Origin: Phlegmacium glaucopus
Taxonomy: Eukaryota > Basidiomycota > Agaricomycetes > Agaricales > Cortinariaceae
Length of the DNA: 64,000 nucleotides
Assembly: GCA_015039465.1 (NCBI GenBank)
Contig: MU130299.1
Location: 773,733-837,732 of the forward strand
Direction of reading: 5' to 3'
Part shown: piece by piece, positions 10,476 through 21,662 of the stretch
Numbering within the stretch: the first letter of the stretch is position 1
Layout of the letters: each line of letters starts with the position of its first letter
Notes under the pieces: generated by a model
What the model saw: the letters and a program-made list of their open reading frames with translations, nothing else
The model's database searches: none
What the model was told of the DNA's origin: nothing
Made by a program: the position numbers and the translations under genes

Positions 10476-13166
10476 ATGCTCATAAAGCAATCATTATCTG
10501 GAATAGTGTCTTGCTTAATTCTACTTGCCTGTCTGCCTATGGTCACTGCAGCTCCTACTCAGAATGAATTCCCAGATATCACATTCAAAGTCTTCAATGA
10601 CTTTGTAGCAACAAACTTTAGTTCTAAAGTGTCACTGGCAACAGTTCTACTGGTGCTGTTTTCACTAACAGATAATCCTGATCTTCTGAACCTGCATGCT
10701 CGGCAACAACATCCATCTTGCTCTGGAGAGAAGAAAAGTGCCTCATCTGGATGGATTAAATGTCTAGCACAAACTCTACAGTCACATTTAGAGCATCAGA
10801 CTTTGGATCTATTTAAAAAGTCTGAAAAGCCTAAAGACATTGAAGATAATGATATTGTTACTTCTCTTGCATTGAAACTTGGTGCCTTTGCTCAGATCTT
10901 GAACTTAAATCCATATCACAAAAATGGGAAATTTGACAAGAAATTGCTTCCAGTTTCTCATAAAGCTATCCAGCCAGTCTTGGTAATCTGCCCTACCTCT
11001 TTGACTTGTGAAGATACAAGATGTGAACCACGTGGACTACTGCGAAATACAAGAGTTAGAGATATTCCCAGTTTAACTCTTATTAAGGGCATAACAATCT
11101 ACCAAAATGTCCCAGTGCTGACTGGGGTATGTACAACATGAATAAATTCCTGGAAACAATGATCTTGCTACCAAAGTCTATCTGAACTCTGCTACACATT
11201 TGAAAGTGGGACAAAGTCTTCAGGTTGATAGAATCTTTTCAAGTGCTGTTATAAAAGCCATGCAAAGCTTTCATGCCTCTGCCGCAGGAGGTCTTTACTG
11301 TCCCCCACAAGATCTGATCAGATCTGAGCACATTTTGGGGGAATTCTGAGCAGATTCTGAGCAGATCTGCTCAGATGGTCAGATCTGAGCAGAATAGAAA
11401 CTATATACCCCTGAAACCTTAATAAAAACCCTAACCAAACCTTAACCAAACCCTAACCAAACCTTAACCAAACCTTAACCAAACCTTAACAGAGGTATCT
11501 ATTTTCTCAGATCCACTTGGATCCACTCAGATTCTGATCAGATCTGATCAGATCTGGTGGGGACAGAAAAGTACTGAGGTATCTATTTTCTCAGATCTAC
11601 TTGGATCCACTCATATTCTGATCAGAACTGATAAGAACTGGTCAGATCTAACCAATTCTGATCAGATCTTGTGGGGGACAGAAAAGTACTGTGCTGCAGC
11701 CTATACTGAATTCTGGAACAATAGTTTTGGAGAAAGTGGCACAGAATCATCTACTATCATTACTAGGCAACAAGTTTGGAATGCATTTGTCCAGGAGTCT
11801 ACAAGAACAATAGCTGCAGTATCTGGAGTACATCTAGAACTAAAGGATAACCTGGACATAAATCAAATTACAGAACAGGCTTTTGTTAAACTTGGTGATC
11901 AGGGTTGTATTAAGCCAGCTGATGGACATGCATGTTCAGAATGTACCCAGCCATACAAAAGAACTTCAGATACTCTTCCACAACAAAATCCTGCTGCACA
12001 CAATGATCCTGCTGGAATTGTTGGTGAGGATGACAACAGAGTTGTTCCTCCACTTATAAGCAATCAAAACACCTTATTAGCTCAGAATCTTCCTGAGGTA
12101 TCAGCTATACTTCACAGAAACTCTGCATCAGATCATATGGAAGTAGATGGTAGAACTGTAAACATGGTTGTACTTGATGGTAGTGTAATAGGCACAACAG
12201 TAAGTATTAAGTTGTTATTATCTTTTCTCAGAATTGGATTTATCTCTAGCATTGTGCATATGAAAACTGCATTGAGGATCTGGAAAATGCACATGGAGGT
12301 GTATTTTGTACTCTTCATGAGCATGAATATGGACCATGTTGTTGTGTGAAAGGGTGCCAAAATAACAAAGTAGCACCAACCCAAGCATGCTCTCAACACA
12401 AAATGCAATGGGACAAACACACTCATCACCATAGCCATTCAAGTCTTACAGGTGTTCGACATATGTTACAAAGACCTGGTGAAAATCTGCCATGGAATCC
12501 TGCAACCAGAGGAAATGTATAACCACATGATGAAAATTCCCCAGAACCACTTCAAAGCCACTACTTTAGTCCTCCCCATTTTTATTGTGTGGAAACAATC
12601 TGTGCACCCTGTGGTGCAGTTATTGCTTGGGCCAAATTTGCAAAATCTGAATCACCAACAAATATCTTGAACTTCTTGGACAAGGTGTATCCCACAGAGG
12701 AGTCTCGGTCTGACTATATATGCATTGACAAGGCTTGTCTTGTGCTCAGGACTGCTATCAGCAATGGACCTTGGAATGAGTGGCAGAAAACTAGTTGTTT
12801 CTTTGCCGGAAGTTTTGTAACCCTGGGCCATTAGATGGCTCTGCCCCTAATCTTGTTGTTATGGCCTTGGACAGAAAAAATAAGCCTTATTTGAAACAGG
12901 CATTCAATACTCAGGTATGTTTATTTCTATTATGAGTTTATATTAATGTTTTGTGGCTTATTTAGGCATGTGAACAATTGAATGCATGGCTGGGTGGCTT
13001 TGACTCTATTCTGAAACACATGACACCAGGCAACTTTAATTGGTTTTTGCATACAATGCTCTTTTACCACACTCAATATGTTCTTGAGAGACAAAGACAG
13101 AAGAAGTGGAAAAAGGAGAAGAAGGATCAGGAGGGAGATGACTCTGGCACAGAGAATGAAGATTGA
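10476..13166 (+). pseudogene. KDZ-associated CxC5/CxC6 transposon protein, broken
   Basis: The first part (10476-11130) has the CxC5-type segment ending CEPRGLLRNTRVRDIPSLTL and ITIYQNVPVLTG. The cysteine pair expected after it is missing and a stop follows. Coding resumes ([19 protein letters not shown], 11155-11287), is split by a 404-bp MITE (11288-11691), then continues in frame (AYTEFWNNSF). After an intron near 12200-12250 comes the CxC6-type cluster (HCAYENCIEDL, CCCVKGCQNN, FYCVETICAPCGAVIAW). Near 12800 the frame jumps from KTSCF to CRKFCNPGPLDGSAPNL, so the segment that normally holds the first catalytic Asp is lost. The C-terminus with ACEQLNAWLGG is kept (13166 stop). Not active. 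Confidence 0.8.
11288..11691. mobile_element. 404-bp hAT-type MITE, GATCAGATCTG word family
   Basis: Flanked by TGCCGCAG (11280-11287) and TGCTGCAG (11692-11699), an 8-bp target duplication with one mismatch. Termini are GAGGTCTTTACTGTCCCCC on the left and, read from the right end inward, CAGTACTTTTCTGTCCCCC. Subterminal arms consist of overlapping AGATCTGATCAGATCT palindromes, and the centre is an 11-bp minisatellite (AACCAAACCTT) at about 11404-11495. Removing it restores the host reading frame. Confidence 0.85.
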
Positions 13167-13245
13167 GTTATAGGTATGATATTGTACTATAAAGTAGACC
13201 ATTGTAACAGAGCCAAATATTCCTTGAAATGTTTATAAGATGTTA

Positions 13246-13476
13246 CCGAGATTCCACTCAGACTCCATTTGGAATCCACTCAGACTCCACTTGGAATCCA
13301 CTTGGAATTCACTTGGAATCCACTAAGAGTCCACTTGGACTCTATTTGGAATCCACTCAGACTCTACTCGGACATTCAGAATCTACTTAGTGACTTGGAC
13401 TCCACTGGGAATCCAGTCGGAATGCTCGGACTCCACTCGGATTCCATTTGGAAGTGTGGGGCACTGTAAAGTACTG
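13246..13476. mobile_element. Miniature element end, GGAATCCACTCGGAC word family
   Basis: Arrays of GGAATCCACT/GACTCCACTCGG run up to GTGTGGGGCACTGTAAAGTACTG. Its reverse complement, CAGTACTTTACAGTGCCCC, matches the right terminus of the 404-bp MITE. The left end is missing. The next sequence is an LTR copy that starts within the last bases. Confidence 0.6.
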
Positions 13477-13995
13477 GAACAAGTAACGGAAAGGACTATG
13501 GCCTCAGTGTATGTGCTGTGCCACCCAACTCCTATAGTGTCCTGATTTTGGAACTGGAAGAGAAAGGAATAAGACAGAACCCTCAGTGACTTAGAGGATG
13601 AACAAGAGGAGGAAACTAAGTTGATATTTGAAACTGAGGGAAACATACAAGCTTTGAGTACTTAAATAATAATAAGGAATAGCAACCGAAATATAAAAGA
13701 TAAATATAAAGTGCTGCATTCTGCTCCTGGAAGGTCCTGCATTCTTGGGTGAATAAGCCAATACTGGTGTGCTGACTGATAATGGGAAAGTGATTACAAA
13801 GAATGGTTGTTATGGTAAAGATGCAGAAAATGGGTTTGGAGTATTGTTGGAGGAACTGGAATGACACGGAAAGGTCTCGGAGTTGGATGTAGGAAGAATA
13901 ATCCAGATACAAGGAAAAGCACTGGCATGGAGTACGGACTACTGGAGACAGCTCCTATGGAGCTGGACTGGAGTAACATATAATGGAATGTAACA
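13475..13995 (-). mobile_element. Solo LTR (reverse orientation)
   Basis: On the minus strand it runs TGTTACATTCC ... ACTTGTTCCA (TG...CA ends, 521 bp). A homologous copy in + orientation is split between 32702-32712 and 38489-39010. No internal domain or second LTR lies nearby, so this is a solo or rearranged LTR. No matching 5-bp target duplication is visible. Confidence 0.75.
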
Positions 13996-14161
13996 ATTCC
14001 AAGGATTCCAATTGGAAACTGGATTTCTACTGGAAAGCTGGGAATTTGTTGAAATGGAATTGGAATGGGATTGGAAAGAAATTCTGAAAATACATGACTT
14101 TACAGTGGGACACAGTACTAAATTCTTCCAATTGGAAAGGGTGGGGGGCCGTAAAGACCTC
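13996..14161. mobile_element. Miniature element fragment, CCAATTGGAA word family
   Basis: Contains several CCAATTGGAA words and ends GGGTGGGGGGCCGTAAAGACCTC, the reverse complement of the GAGGTCTTTAC terminus seen at 3447, 11288 and 17987. The left end is not recognised. Confidence 0.55.
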
Positions 14162-16084
14162 GCTTGCAAGCATAATTTGCATCAAGGGATCCTCCTCAAC
14201 TTCATCATTATTTTTACTAATTAGAAATGCAAAGTGTGTATAAAAAACCTTACACATACACAGGGTCAGATGGTTTAGCTTTGGGCCCATGCTTGAAACC
14301 AACTGCAGCATTGCCAGAATCAGACCTGTCATCATGTTCTACTACACCTTCACTCAAAGTGCTGTCACTGTCAGACTCGACAGCCTCTGCACTAAGAAAA
14401 GGAGACTTGAGTCTGATTCCTTTGCCAACCTCATTACTAAATTAACAGAGAAAGACAATGTGAGTTTGGTGCTATGACTCCATCCAATAATCAAGAATGA
14501 CATACATAGGAGTAGATAGCCACTCAATTTTAGGTGAGTCACAGGTGGCAGCCTGAGATGCCTGAGCCTTGGAAGACTTTCTGTTTTCCACATACAGTGC
14601 CTTCTCAGTCTTTTTCTTTAGATGCCTAACAAATGGTGTGAACAAATAAATCATGGGAAAATAGGGTCACACTCACTTGGGATGCTGCTTGCCACCCTTT
14701 GGAGTCCTTACCAAATCAATAGCATGTCAGTGAGCAGCAAGATAATGAAATCAACCACATAAAAACTCACTCTAATGCAACAGACTGTTTGGCACCTTGG
14801 CTACATCAAATATTATTCAGCACAATCAAAGCACAGAAGACCAGAGGATAAAGAGATGATGCACACAGTCAGATCCTTGATGGGGGTAGTAGAGGGAAGA
14901 GTTGATCCAGTTGATCACTTAACACTTTGGCTACAGACACATAATTTAGTACAGTTAAAGGACAAATAGATAATGTACACAGTTAGATCCTTGATTGGGG
15001 CAGGAGAAAGATGAGACAATCCATGCAAACCAAAGATGGGAGATTTTGCAGTTGCAGACAAGGCCTGAATAGCAGCCAAAACAATGTTCCTATATAAATT
15101 GAATATGGCAACAAACTCAGGCAAACTGGCAGCACTTATGAGACTGACACAGCTGGAAGTTCATTGTAAGCCTGAGAACCAGGTGGCAGGGTGGAAGCAC
15201 ATTGCACAACCTTTTTTTTTGCTTGGGCTTGAAGGCTTGACAATTTGACTGGATTGACAAAGTCAGAGACAGACCCCCATAAGAAAAGACAGATAGCTAC
15301 ATACCCACATTTCTTTTTTCTCAGGCCCAATTTTCAAACTTTCAATAAGTTCACTAGAGTGACAGAGTCAGATGCACAACAGGCAGAGAGCACTGCCAGA
15401 TGCCTACATTTGGAATCATCAGATACAATGGTTTTTCTCCTGACATGACACTGAGAATGGCACAATGTAAATATTGAGAGACACTCACTTGGATTTCAAA
15501 TGGGTACCAGCAGCCACAGATCTCATGCCTCAACAGTCAGAACATGACAAAAAAAACAGCAGTGAAAACAAGCACCTTAGAAAAGTGTCAGGAGATGTAA
15601 AAGACAGGATGAATAACAACAAACAACAAACTTAGTAGGACTGGAAGATTTTTGCTTGACATAGTACCTGGGAAAATGAGTTACAGATGCAGGACAATGT
15701 AGAGAAAACAGATGTATGAGAACTTCAGCTGAGCTTGCAGTCTTTTAGTGAGCAGAGCACAAAGGACAAATTGACAATAACAAAGGAATCTGGATGAATG
15801 CAAAGGATGATCAAAGAAGCATTGCCACTTAATTAATGTAGATGAATCAAGCAGATAGCTAGCAAGTATGTGTATGTGTTAAACCCAAGTCCTAATCTAG
15901 AAATACAAATCAACATTCAGGATGTACCACAAGGTGCACAAACATCTTACCAAGTTCTTTTGCCAATCACATACAGAAGAATGGTCAAAAAGAATATATT
16001 GCAAGTTAGCTGAGCAACAGGAACCTGAACACAACAGCAGTCAGCAGAGATAAGAAAAGATACTGAAAAAGCAATCAATCAAAA
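14162..16084. other. Decayed repetitive sequence, no gene assigned
   Basis: Only short frames on both strands, with many stops. A phrase beginning ACACAGT(C/T)AGATCCTTGAT and its surroundings recur near 14866 and 14975, indicating a local duplication of about 110 bp. I cannot assign a family. Confidence 0.35.
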
Positions 16085-16610
16085 GGAGGAAATAGAGCAC
16101 TGTTACCCATATTGGTGGTGAAAAGAGCAGCTGAGGAGTGAGAAAACCCACAGGAGACAGGAAAAAGGGCAAACAGTTTGAAGAAAGCACAAAAACCGAG
16201 CCCTGTTATCCAAATCAGTGCTGAAAAGTGGTAGCTGAGGAGTGAGAAGACTAACAGACCAACATCAAAAAGTGTGGCTGAGGAGCAAGAAGACCCACAG
16301 GAGACAAGGAAAAGATGTTGAAAATCCAAACAGTTTGTAAAAGCACAAGAATAGAAGCCTGTTATCAAATCAGTGTTGAAAAATGGTAGCTGAGGAGTGA
16401 GAGGACTCAAAGATGAGTATTAAAAAGGGTGGCTGAGGAGCAAGAAGACCCACAGGAGATAAGGAAAAGATGTTGAAAACCCAAACAGTTTGAAAAAGCA
16501 CAAAAATAGAGGCCTATCATCCAAATCAGTGTTGAAAAAGGGTAGCTGATAAGTGAGAAGACTAACAGACCATGGTTGACTTTGATACCTGCATTGGAGG
16601 AAACAACCTT
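16085..16610. repeat. Tandem repeat, about 150-bp unit, three to four copies
   Basis: The phrase CCACAGGAGA(C/T)A(A/-)GGAAAA recurs at about 16149, 16296 and 16451, followed each time by a CAAACAGTTTG-containing stretch, AATCAGTG(C/T)TGAAAA and a GAGAAGACTAACAG-like stretch. Frames reading through on the minus strand are a by-product of the repeat. Confidence 0.7.
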
Positions 16611-17252
16611 GAAAAGAATCACAAATTATAAGAGCTTGGATGGGTTGAATGCATTATCCATCTATCAGTTGTGTTTGAACCAGCACAACATAACATGGAC
16701 AAGTTCTATGACCTTGCAAGAGTTGGTGAGCAAACAAGAATCTAACAGCTTGTCACACAAACTAATGCAAATATAAGCCAAAGCCCTGAACAGGAGTGCT
16801 TCTGAAAACAAGGAAACCAAGGACCATCAACTGGCAAAAGTAAGTAAAAGTTTCAACTTATCATACAGAAATTCAGTTAACATCTTGAGCAAACAGGATT
16901 CCCAATGGAATTCAAAGTACAGGGTTAAATGTTTTGATGCACCAAATACACTGTGACTGGTACACACCAATGCAAATGGGAGAGCAATGGAGGAAGTGGT
17001 ATTCACCATTCAAGGGGTGCTGTCAGGCAAGAATCTGCCCCCTGTCATGGAAAAGATCAGGTAAGGTTATGAGATCCAGTTAACATCTACTGGCTAACAA
17101 TAAATGCAGGATCAACCTCACAGGCATGTTATCTTTAACAAGGCATCACATTAATTGGATCTGGAACACCCACATTTGAAGAGGCAATAGATGCAGCACA
17201 AGAAATATATGGTATATTTGACAGAAAGGTACAAGAAAAATCACTTGAGTCA
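16611..17252. other. No gene recognised
   Basis: AT-rich sequence with short frames only; probably decayed transposon sequence into which the element at 17261 inserted. Confidence 0.35.
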
Positions 17253-17260
17253 TGGACACT

Positions 17261-17846
17261 TAGTGCTTGGAAGTTAGGTTAGTTAACTGGAAAATAACTG
17301 CAACCTAACTGCAACCTAACTGTGACCTAACTGCAAAGCTAACCTAACTGCAGTTAGGGTTACTCAATTTTGAAAATAAAATAACTGGTTATTTTGCAGT
17401 TAAGTAACCGTTAAATAATCGGTTATAACTGGTTATAACTGCCCCTATTTTACCCCTTCAAAATGTGCCTAAGAATATTAAAAACACTCAAAATTTGACT
17501 GAGTTATTGTCAAATCTCTAAATATTAGTCAAAATAGTAGAGTTTTAAGATTAATTTCATAAATATGTCAATTCTTCACCAAATTAAGCGTTCTTGGGCT
17601 CATCTGAAAGCTAAGATAAGTAGGAATAATATTTAATGAGACATATATAGACAGATTTGCCTTCTCTTTGCCGAATTTCAGTTTTTTGGTCCTAACTGGT
17701 TAGTAACTGCAAATAACTGACTATAACTGGTTAGTTGCAGTCCAGTTAGGTTATTTTTGGTTCTGGGACGAAGGCTAACGAGTCTCGGTCTTGGTTAGAG
17801 CCCCTGGGCACCCAATAACCGGACCTAATCAGACTTTCAAGCACTA
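17261..17846. mobile_element. 586-bp hAT-type MITE, TAACTGGTTA/GTTAGGTT word family
   Basis: A perfect 8-bp duplication TGGACACT flanks it (17253-17260 and 17847-17854). Left terminus TAGTGCTTGGAAGT pairs with TTTCAAGCACTA at the right end. The subterminal arms contain many copies of words such as CTAACTGCAACCTAACTG and ATAACTGGTTA. No coding capacity. Confidence 0.9.
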
Positions 17847-17986
17847 TGGACACTTCTCTCATCTCTTATCACACAAGGCAGAGCCCTTGATGCTTCAAAC
17901 TGATATCTTACATCCAAACAGGACACTCCTGCAATGGTATCAATCCATATACCAGCAACAATTGACCCTCAGGGTATTCTTGAAAC

Positions 17987-18973
17987 GAGGTCTTTACACT
18001 AAGCCACTAATTCCGATTGGATTCTGAGCAGTCCGATCGGACTCAAATTTGGCTGGAGCACCAGCCATTTTCAAATTTTGAGTCCGAGCCCAGTCCGAGT
18101 TCAGTCCAAGTAAATTGCTCGGACTACTCGGAATCTGATCGGACTGTGTGTCATCGGATTCCAATCGGATTCTGATCGGACTTACACAGACTCAGTCCAA
18201 GTAAATTGCTTAGACTACTTGTTTGTACCCATGTTTGTACCCATGTTTGTCCTCTTCCCACACAGACCATTGGTCACATGATCACAGATAAGCATGATTT
18301 CAAGCATATGGTGGGTCAGAGTAGATTACATAAGATTCCAAAAAAGGAAATTTTTTAAAAATGGTAGAGAATTGTTTTAGGACCCTGAATATGTTTAAAT
18401 TCTATTAATAGCAGCTCTCCTTATTGAGAAAATTGCAAAATACTTTCCTGGACGCGGCGGTTAAACATTCTATATGAAAATTTGAGGTCTTTGCTGTGAT
18501 CCACCAGATCTGAGCAGAATGGAAACTATATACCTCCCTAACCTTAATAAAACCCTAACCAAACCTTAACCCAAACCTTAACCAAACCTTAACCAAACCT
18601 TAACCAAACCTTAACCAAACCTTAACCAAACCTTAACAGAAGTAGCTAGTAGGTCTCTATTTTCTCAGATCTGATGTGATTTAATCCAGATGGTCAATGC
18701 ACCAGGATGCACTAAAGGTGTCAAAATCATTTTTTCTGATGCAGTCCGAGTTCAGTCCGAGCTGAGTCCGAGCCGAGTCCGAGTCCAAGTAATTTTTTTA
18801 CTTGGACTCGGACTCAGCTCGGACTCAGCTCGGACTGAACTCGGACTGAACTCGGACTGACTCGGACTGAACTCAGACTTTTGATGTTTTTACTCGGACT
18901 ACTCGGATTCCGATCGGATTACTCGGAGTCCGATCGGATTCCGATCGGACTGGTGGGTGAGTGTAAAGTCTTG
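17987..18973. mobile_element. 987-bp hAT-type MITE, TCCGATCGGACT word family, with a nested MITE
   Basis: A perfect 8-bp duplication CTTGAAAC flanks it (17979-17986 and 18974-18981). Termini are GAGGTCTTTACACT and, inward from the right, CAAGACTTTACACT. Both arms are filled with TCCGATCGGACT and GAGTCCGAG forms. Inside, at about 18488-18690, lies a second, truncated element of the GATCAGATCTG family that starts GAGGTCTTTGCTGTG and carries the same AACCAAACCTT minisatellite (about 18536-18641) as the copy at 11288. Confidence 0.9.
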
Positions 18974-18981
18974 CTTGAAAC

Positions 18982-19895
18982 ACTGACCAAGGAAGGGTTC
19001 CTGTACAGTGAGGAAAACAAAGTGCAGTATTATCAGGTACACAAAAGTGACAAAGGTACCAATAGGTAAGTAAGAAGGTTATTTGACTCATAACGAGTGC
19101 ACTAATAATTGATATAAAAGATTTGAACCAGTAGGGCCAGAAATATGAATTGGAGACATATTCAAAATCCAAGTTTTGTTTATTGCAGTACCACTCATGG
19201 ACAACAAACACAAAATAATCATGGTGCTGAGGTCAATTGCTTTGTTAGACCCATATTTTAGCCAGGTAAGAGAACTATTGATCACAATTGTACTATACTT
19301 ATAACATATACTTACCAGGAAGCATTGAAAAGCAGGATGTGGGAGCCTGAAGTAAACTCAGCCGGTTACTTTAAAGTGACAGGTTGGTTATGGAAATCTC
19401 ACAGATGATAATGAAAACCAGGTGGCAATTGACAAGCACATCAACCAGTGCCAGAAAGTGTGAATAGCATAGTTCTCATAGCTATTTTCAATGTAAAAGC
19501 AGCCTGTGTCAATAAAATCATGAATCAACCATCTAAATTTGATTCTCTAAATTCATTTTAGTGTGAGGAATAGTTTCCGTGTGTGAGTATTTAGGGGGGA
19601 GTTGACTCTGTCAACTCTAGTGCTCCAAATCTGAGATGTGATAATAGAGAGGGGCTGTTCCCGGTGTCAGAAATGACAGCACACTAAGAATAGACCTTAG
19701 CCATTGAGTTGTTATACACATTGGTGGATTGTATGATTTAGTTCTGTTATTTTCTTTTATCTTATTTTACTACAATATAACTACAGGCTTTTATACCTTT
19801 GGTTTGTAGTACTGTGTTTTGAAAATGGATAAAAGGGAATCTAAGATCTGAGAGTAAAAATGGAGAGGTAACAAATTTGTATGTAAGAATGGAAT
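18982..19895. other. Possible Copia-like LTR border, otherwise unassigned
   Basis: A purine run AGGGGGGAG at about 19592-19600 is followed by TTGACTCTGTCAACTC, the layout of a polypurine tract next to an LTR start with a short inverted repeat. The remainder shows short coding-like pieces with stops. No pol domain is visible. Confidence 0.3.
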
Positions 19896-21662
19896 TAGGG
19901 ATGCCGAAGTTCAGTTCAGTTCAGTTCGGGACCCATTTTCTCAGAACCAGAACCAGAACCACTTAGGAAAACTAGAACCAGAACCAGAACCAGGACTCAC
20001 ACGTTATTTTATTTTATTGACGACTCTTTATAAGTTTTATGTATCATATCTCAAAACGTAGTGGTTTTATACAACGTCTTTACTTATTAACTTCACAATA
20101 TAATGGACCTTCAAAGTCAGGTAGTCTATTTCTTTCGTGTCGGTGGAGTTTTTTGGTGTATTAATGGTGAAAATACTAGTTTTTATTAAGTAATATTTAA
20201 GGATACTACGATATTATGTAAATAGTAGGTTTTTTTTAGTAGGTCCTACTACGTCTTGAGTCACTCGTTCGATACAAAGTTCACAAAGTGTGAAACAGTG
20301 TGTAAACCGTTACACTGCACTGCATTGCGACGGTTTAGACATTATCTGTAACGGGTGGTGGTTAAAGTGTGGTGTAATGTTAAAAGGTTTAAACATGCAA
20401 AGGATAAAATAGTTAAAGTTTAGGTAAGGGGGAAACCTTTAATGAGACTTTAATGTATAAGGTAAAAATATCCTTACGGCTTCAAGTCAAGACTTGGCCA
20501 GGTCTCTTGGTCTTGGTCGACTTGGCTTGGCGCCAAGACCAAGCCAAGACCAAGACCAAGTGGGGGTCGGTAGACCAAGACCAAGACCAAGACCTAACCG
20601 GTCTTTAGACTCTTGGTCAAGACTTGGCCAAGCTTGGCCAAGACTTGGTGAAATAGGGTTCCGTTTATGAATTCATTCTATAGATGAATAAACGTACAAT
20701 TTACTGTGTGATGGACATAGATATTACTTTTATAAATAAGTTCAGTGGTTGTGATATATAAAGGTTAGTCTTCATGTAGTAAGAAACCAGACCGTATCAT
20801 GTATTAGTTATTGTACAGAGTAACTGAAATATTGAAGTCCAAATGGTACAATAATTATATGAGTATAACGTTCTTAGGTTAAATATCAACAGTGGATCGT
20901 CTCCTAGGTTTCTCCTTTCCTATTCCTAGGGACGATTTCACTCTCCCCTAAATTCATGATTATATCTCTATTACCTCAATACCTTTTATTTATTAGTTTA
21001 TCACAGTACACTTTTATTATTTTACTATTCACCATGTTATGGTCTTATTTACTTTTTACTGTTCAAACATAAAGTAATAATTATAATAATCAAAATGGAA
21101 AGTGACTAAATAGACCTTATTCTCCATTGGTTAAATCTGGAAAATATTTTTTACTAAATCTCAAACCCGACTTGACCAGTACAAGTCCATGAGTCCACTT
21201 TCAACCCCGGTTTACTTTTACTTCTCATCTTTACTCTCCCCTTGATTCAAACAACCACTCCACCTTAAATGTCAAAACCTTAATCCAAACCCGAACCCAC
21301 ACTTCGAGTAACCCAGACCCACAAGTACACTTTCTGACTTTCAGTCCTCAACCTGACTAACCTACCTTTTGACTCACAATGGATTGTTATCATAAAAAAG
21401 AAAAGTACAAACGATAATCACTACAGTACCAATATTGTGGTTATGATGTTTGAAGACCGGAGTTGAAAATTCTATATAAATATTTATTCCACATTAAAAT
21501 CTTTTATTTTGAATTTTACTTTTTAAGAACAGATTAACCACTATAGGATTGTTTTCAGATAAAAATTGACCAAGAATACCAAGCTTGACCAAGACTTGGT
21601 CTTGGTTTGGTTCTCTTGGCCAAGACAACCAAGACAAAAAAAAAAAAAAAAAAAAAAAAAAA
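19896..21662. repeat. Repeat tract with GAACCA and CCAAGACTTGG word arrays and a 27-nt poly-A
   Basis: 19896 begins TAGGGATGCCGAAGTTCAG followed by iterated AGAACC and CAGTT words, resembling the terminus of another hAT-type element. At 20480-20650 and 21560-21635 words of the CCAAGACTTGG/CTTGGTC type are stacked. A run of 27 A ends at 21662. One 174-bp satellite monomer (about 20020-20096) also occurs here. No genes. Confidence 0.5.

Noticed and set aside
11404..11495. Telomere-like CCCTAACC/AACCTTAACC run
   Set aside because: The period is 11 bp (AACCAAACCTT) and it recurs inside another copy of the same MITE family at 18536-18641, so it is an internal minisatellite, not interstitial telomere repeats.
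13246..14161. The two miniature fragments around the LTR as one element split by the LTR
   Set aside because: The left fragment already carries a complete right terminus (CAGTACTTTACAGTG inward), and the words and termini of the two pieces differ.
16075..16410. 111-codon minus-strand frame as a membrane protein
   Set aside because: It is read through a 150-bp tandem repeat, and the peptide repeats with the DNA period.
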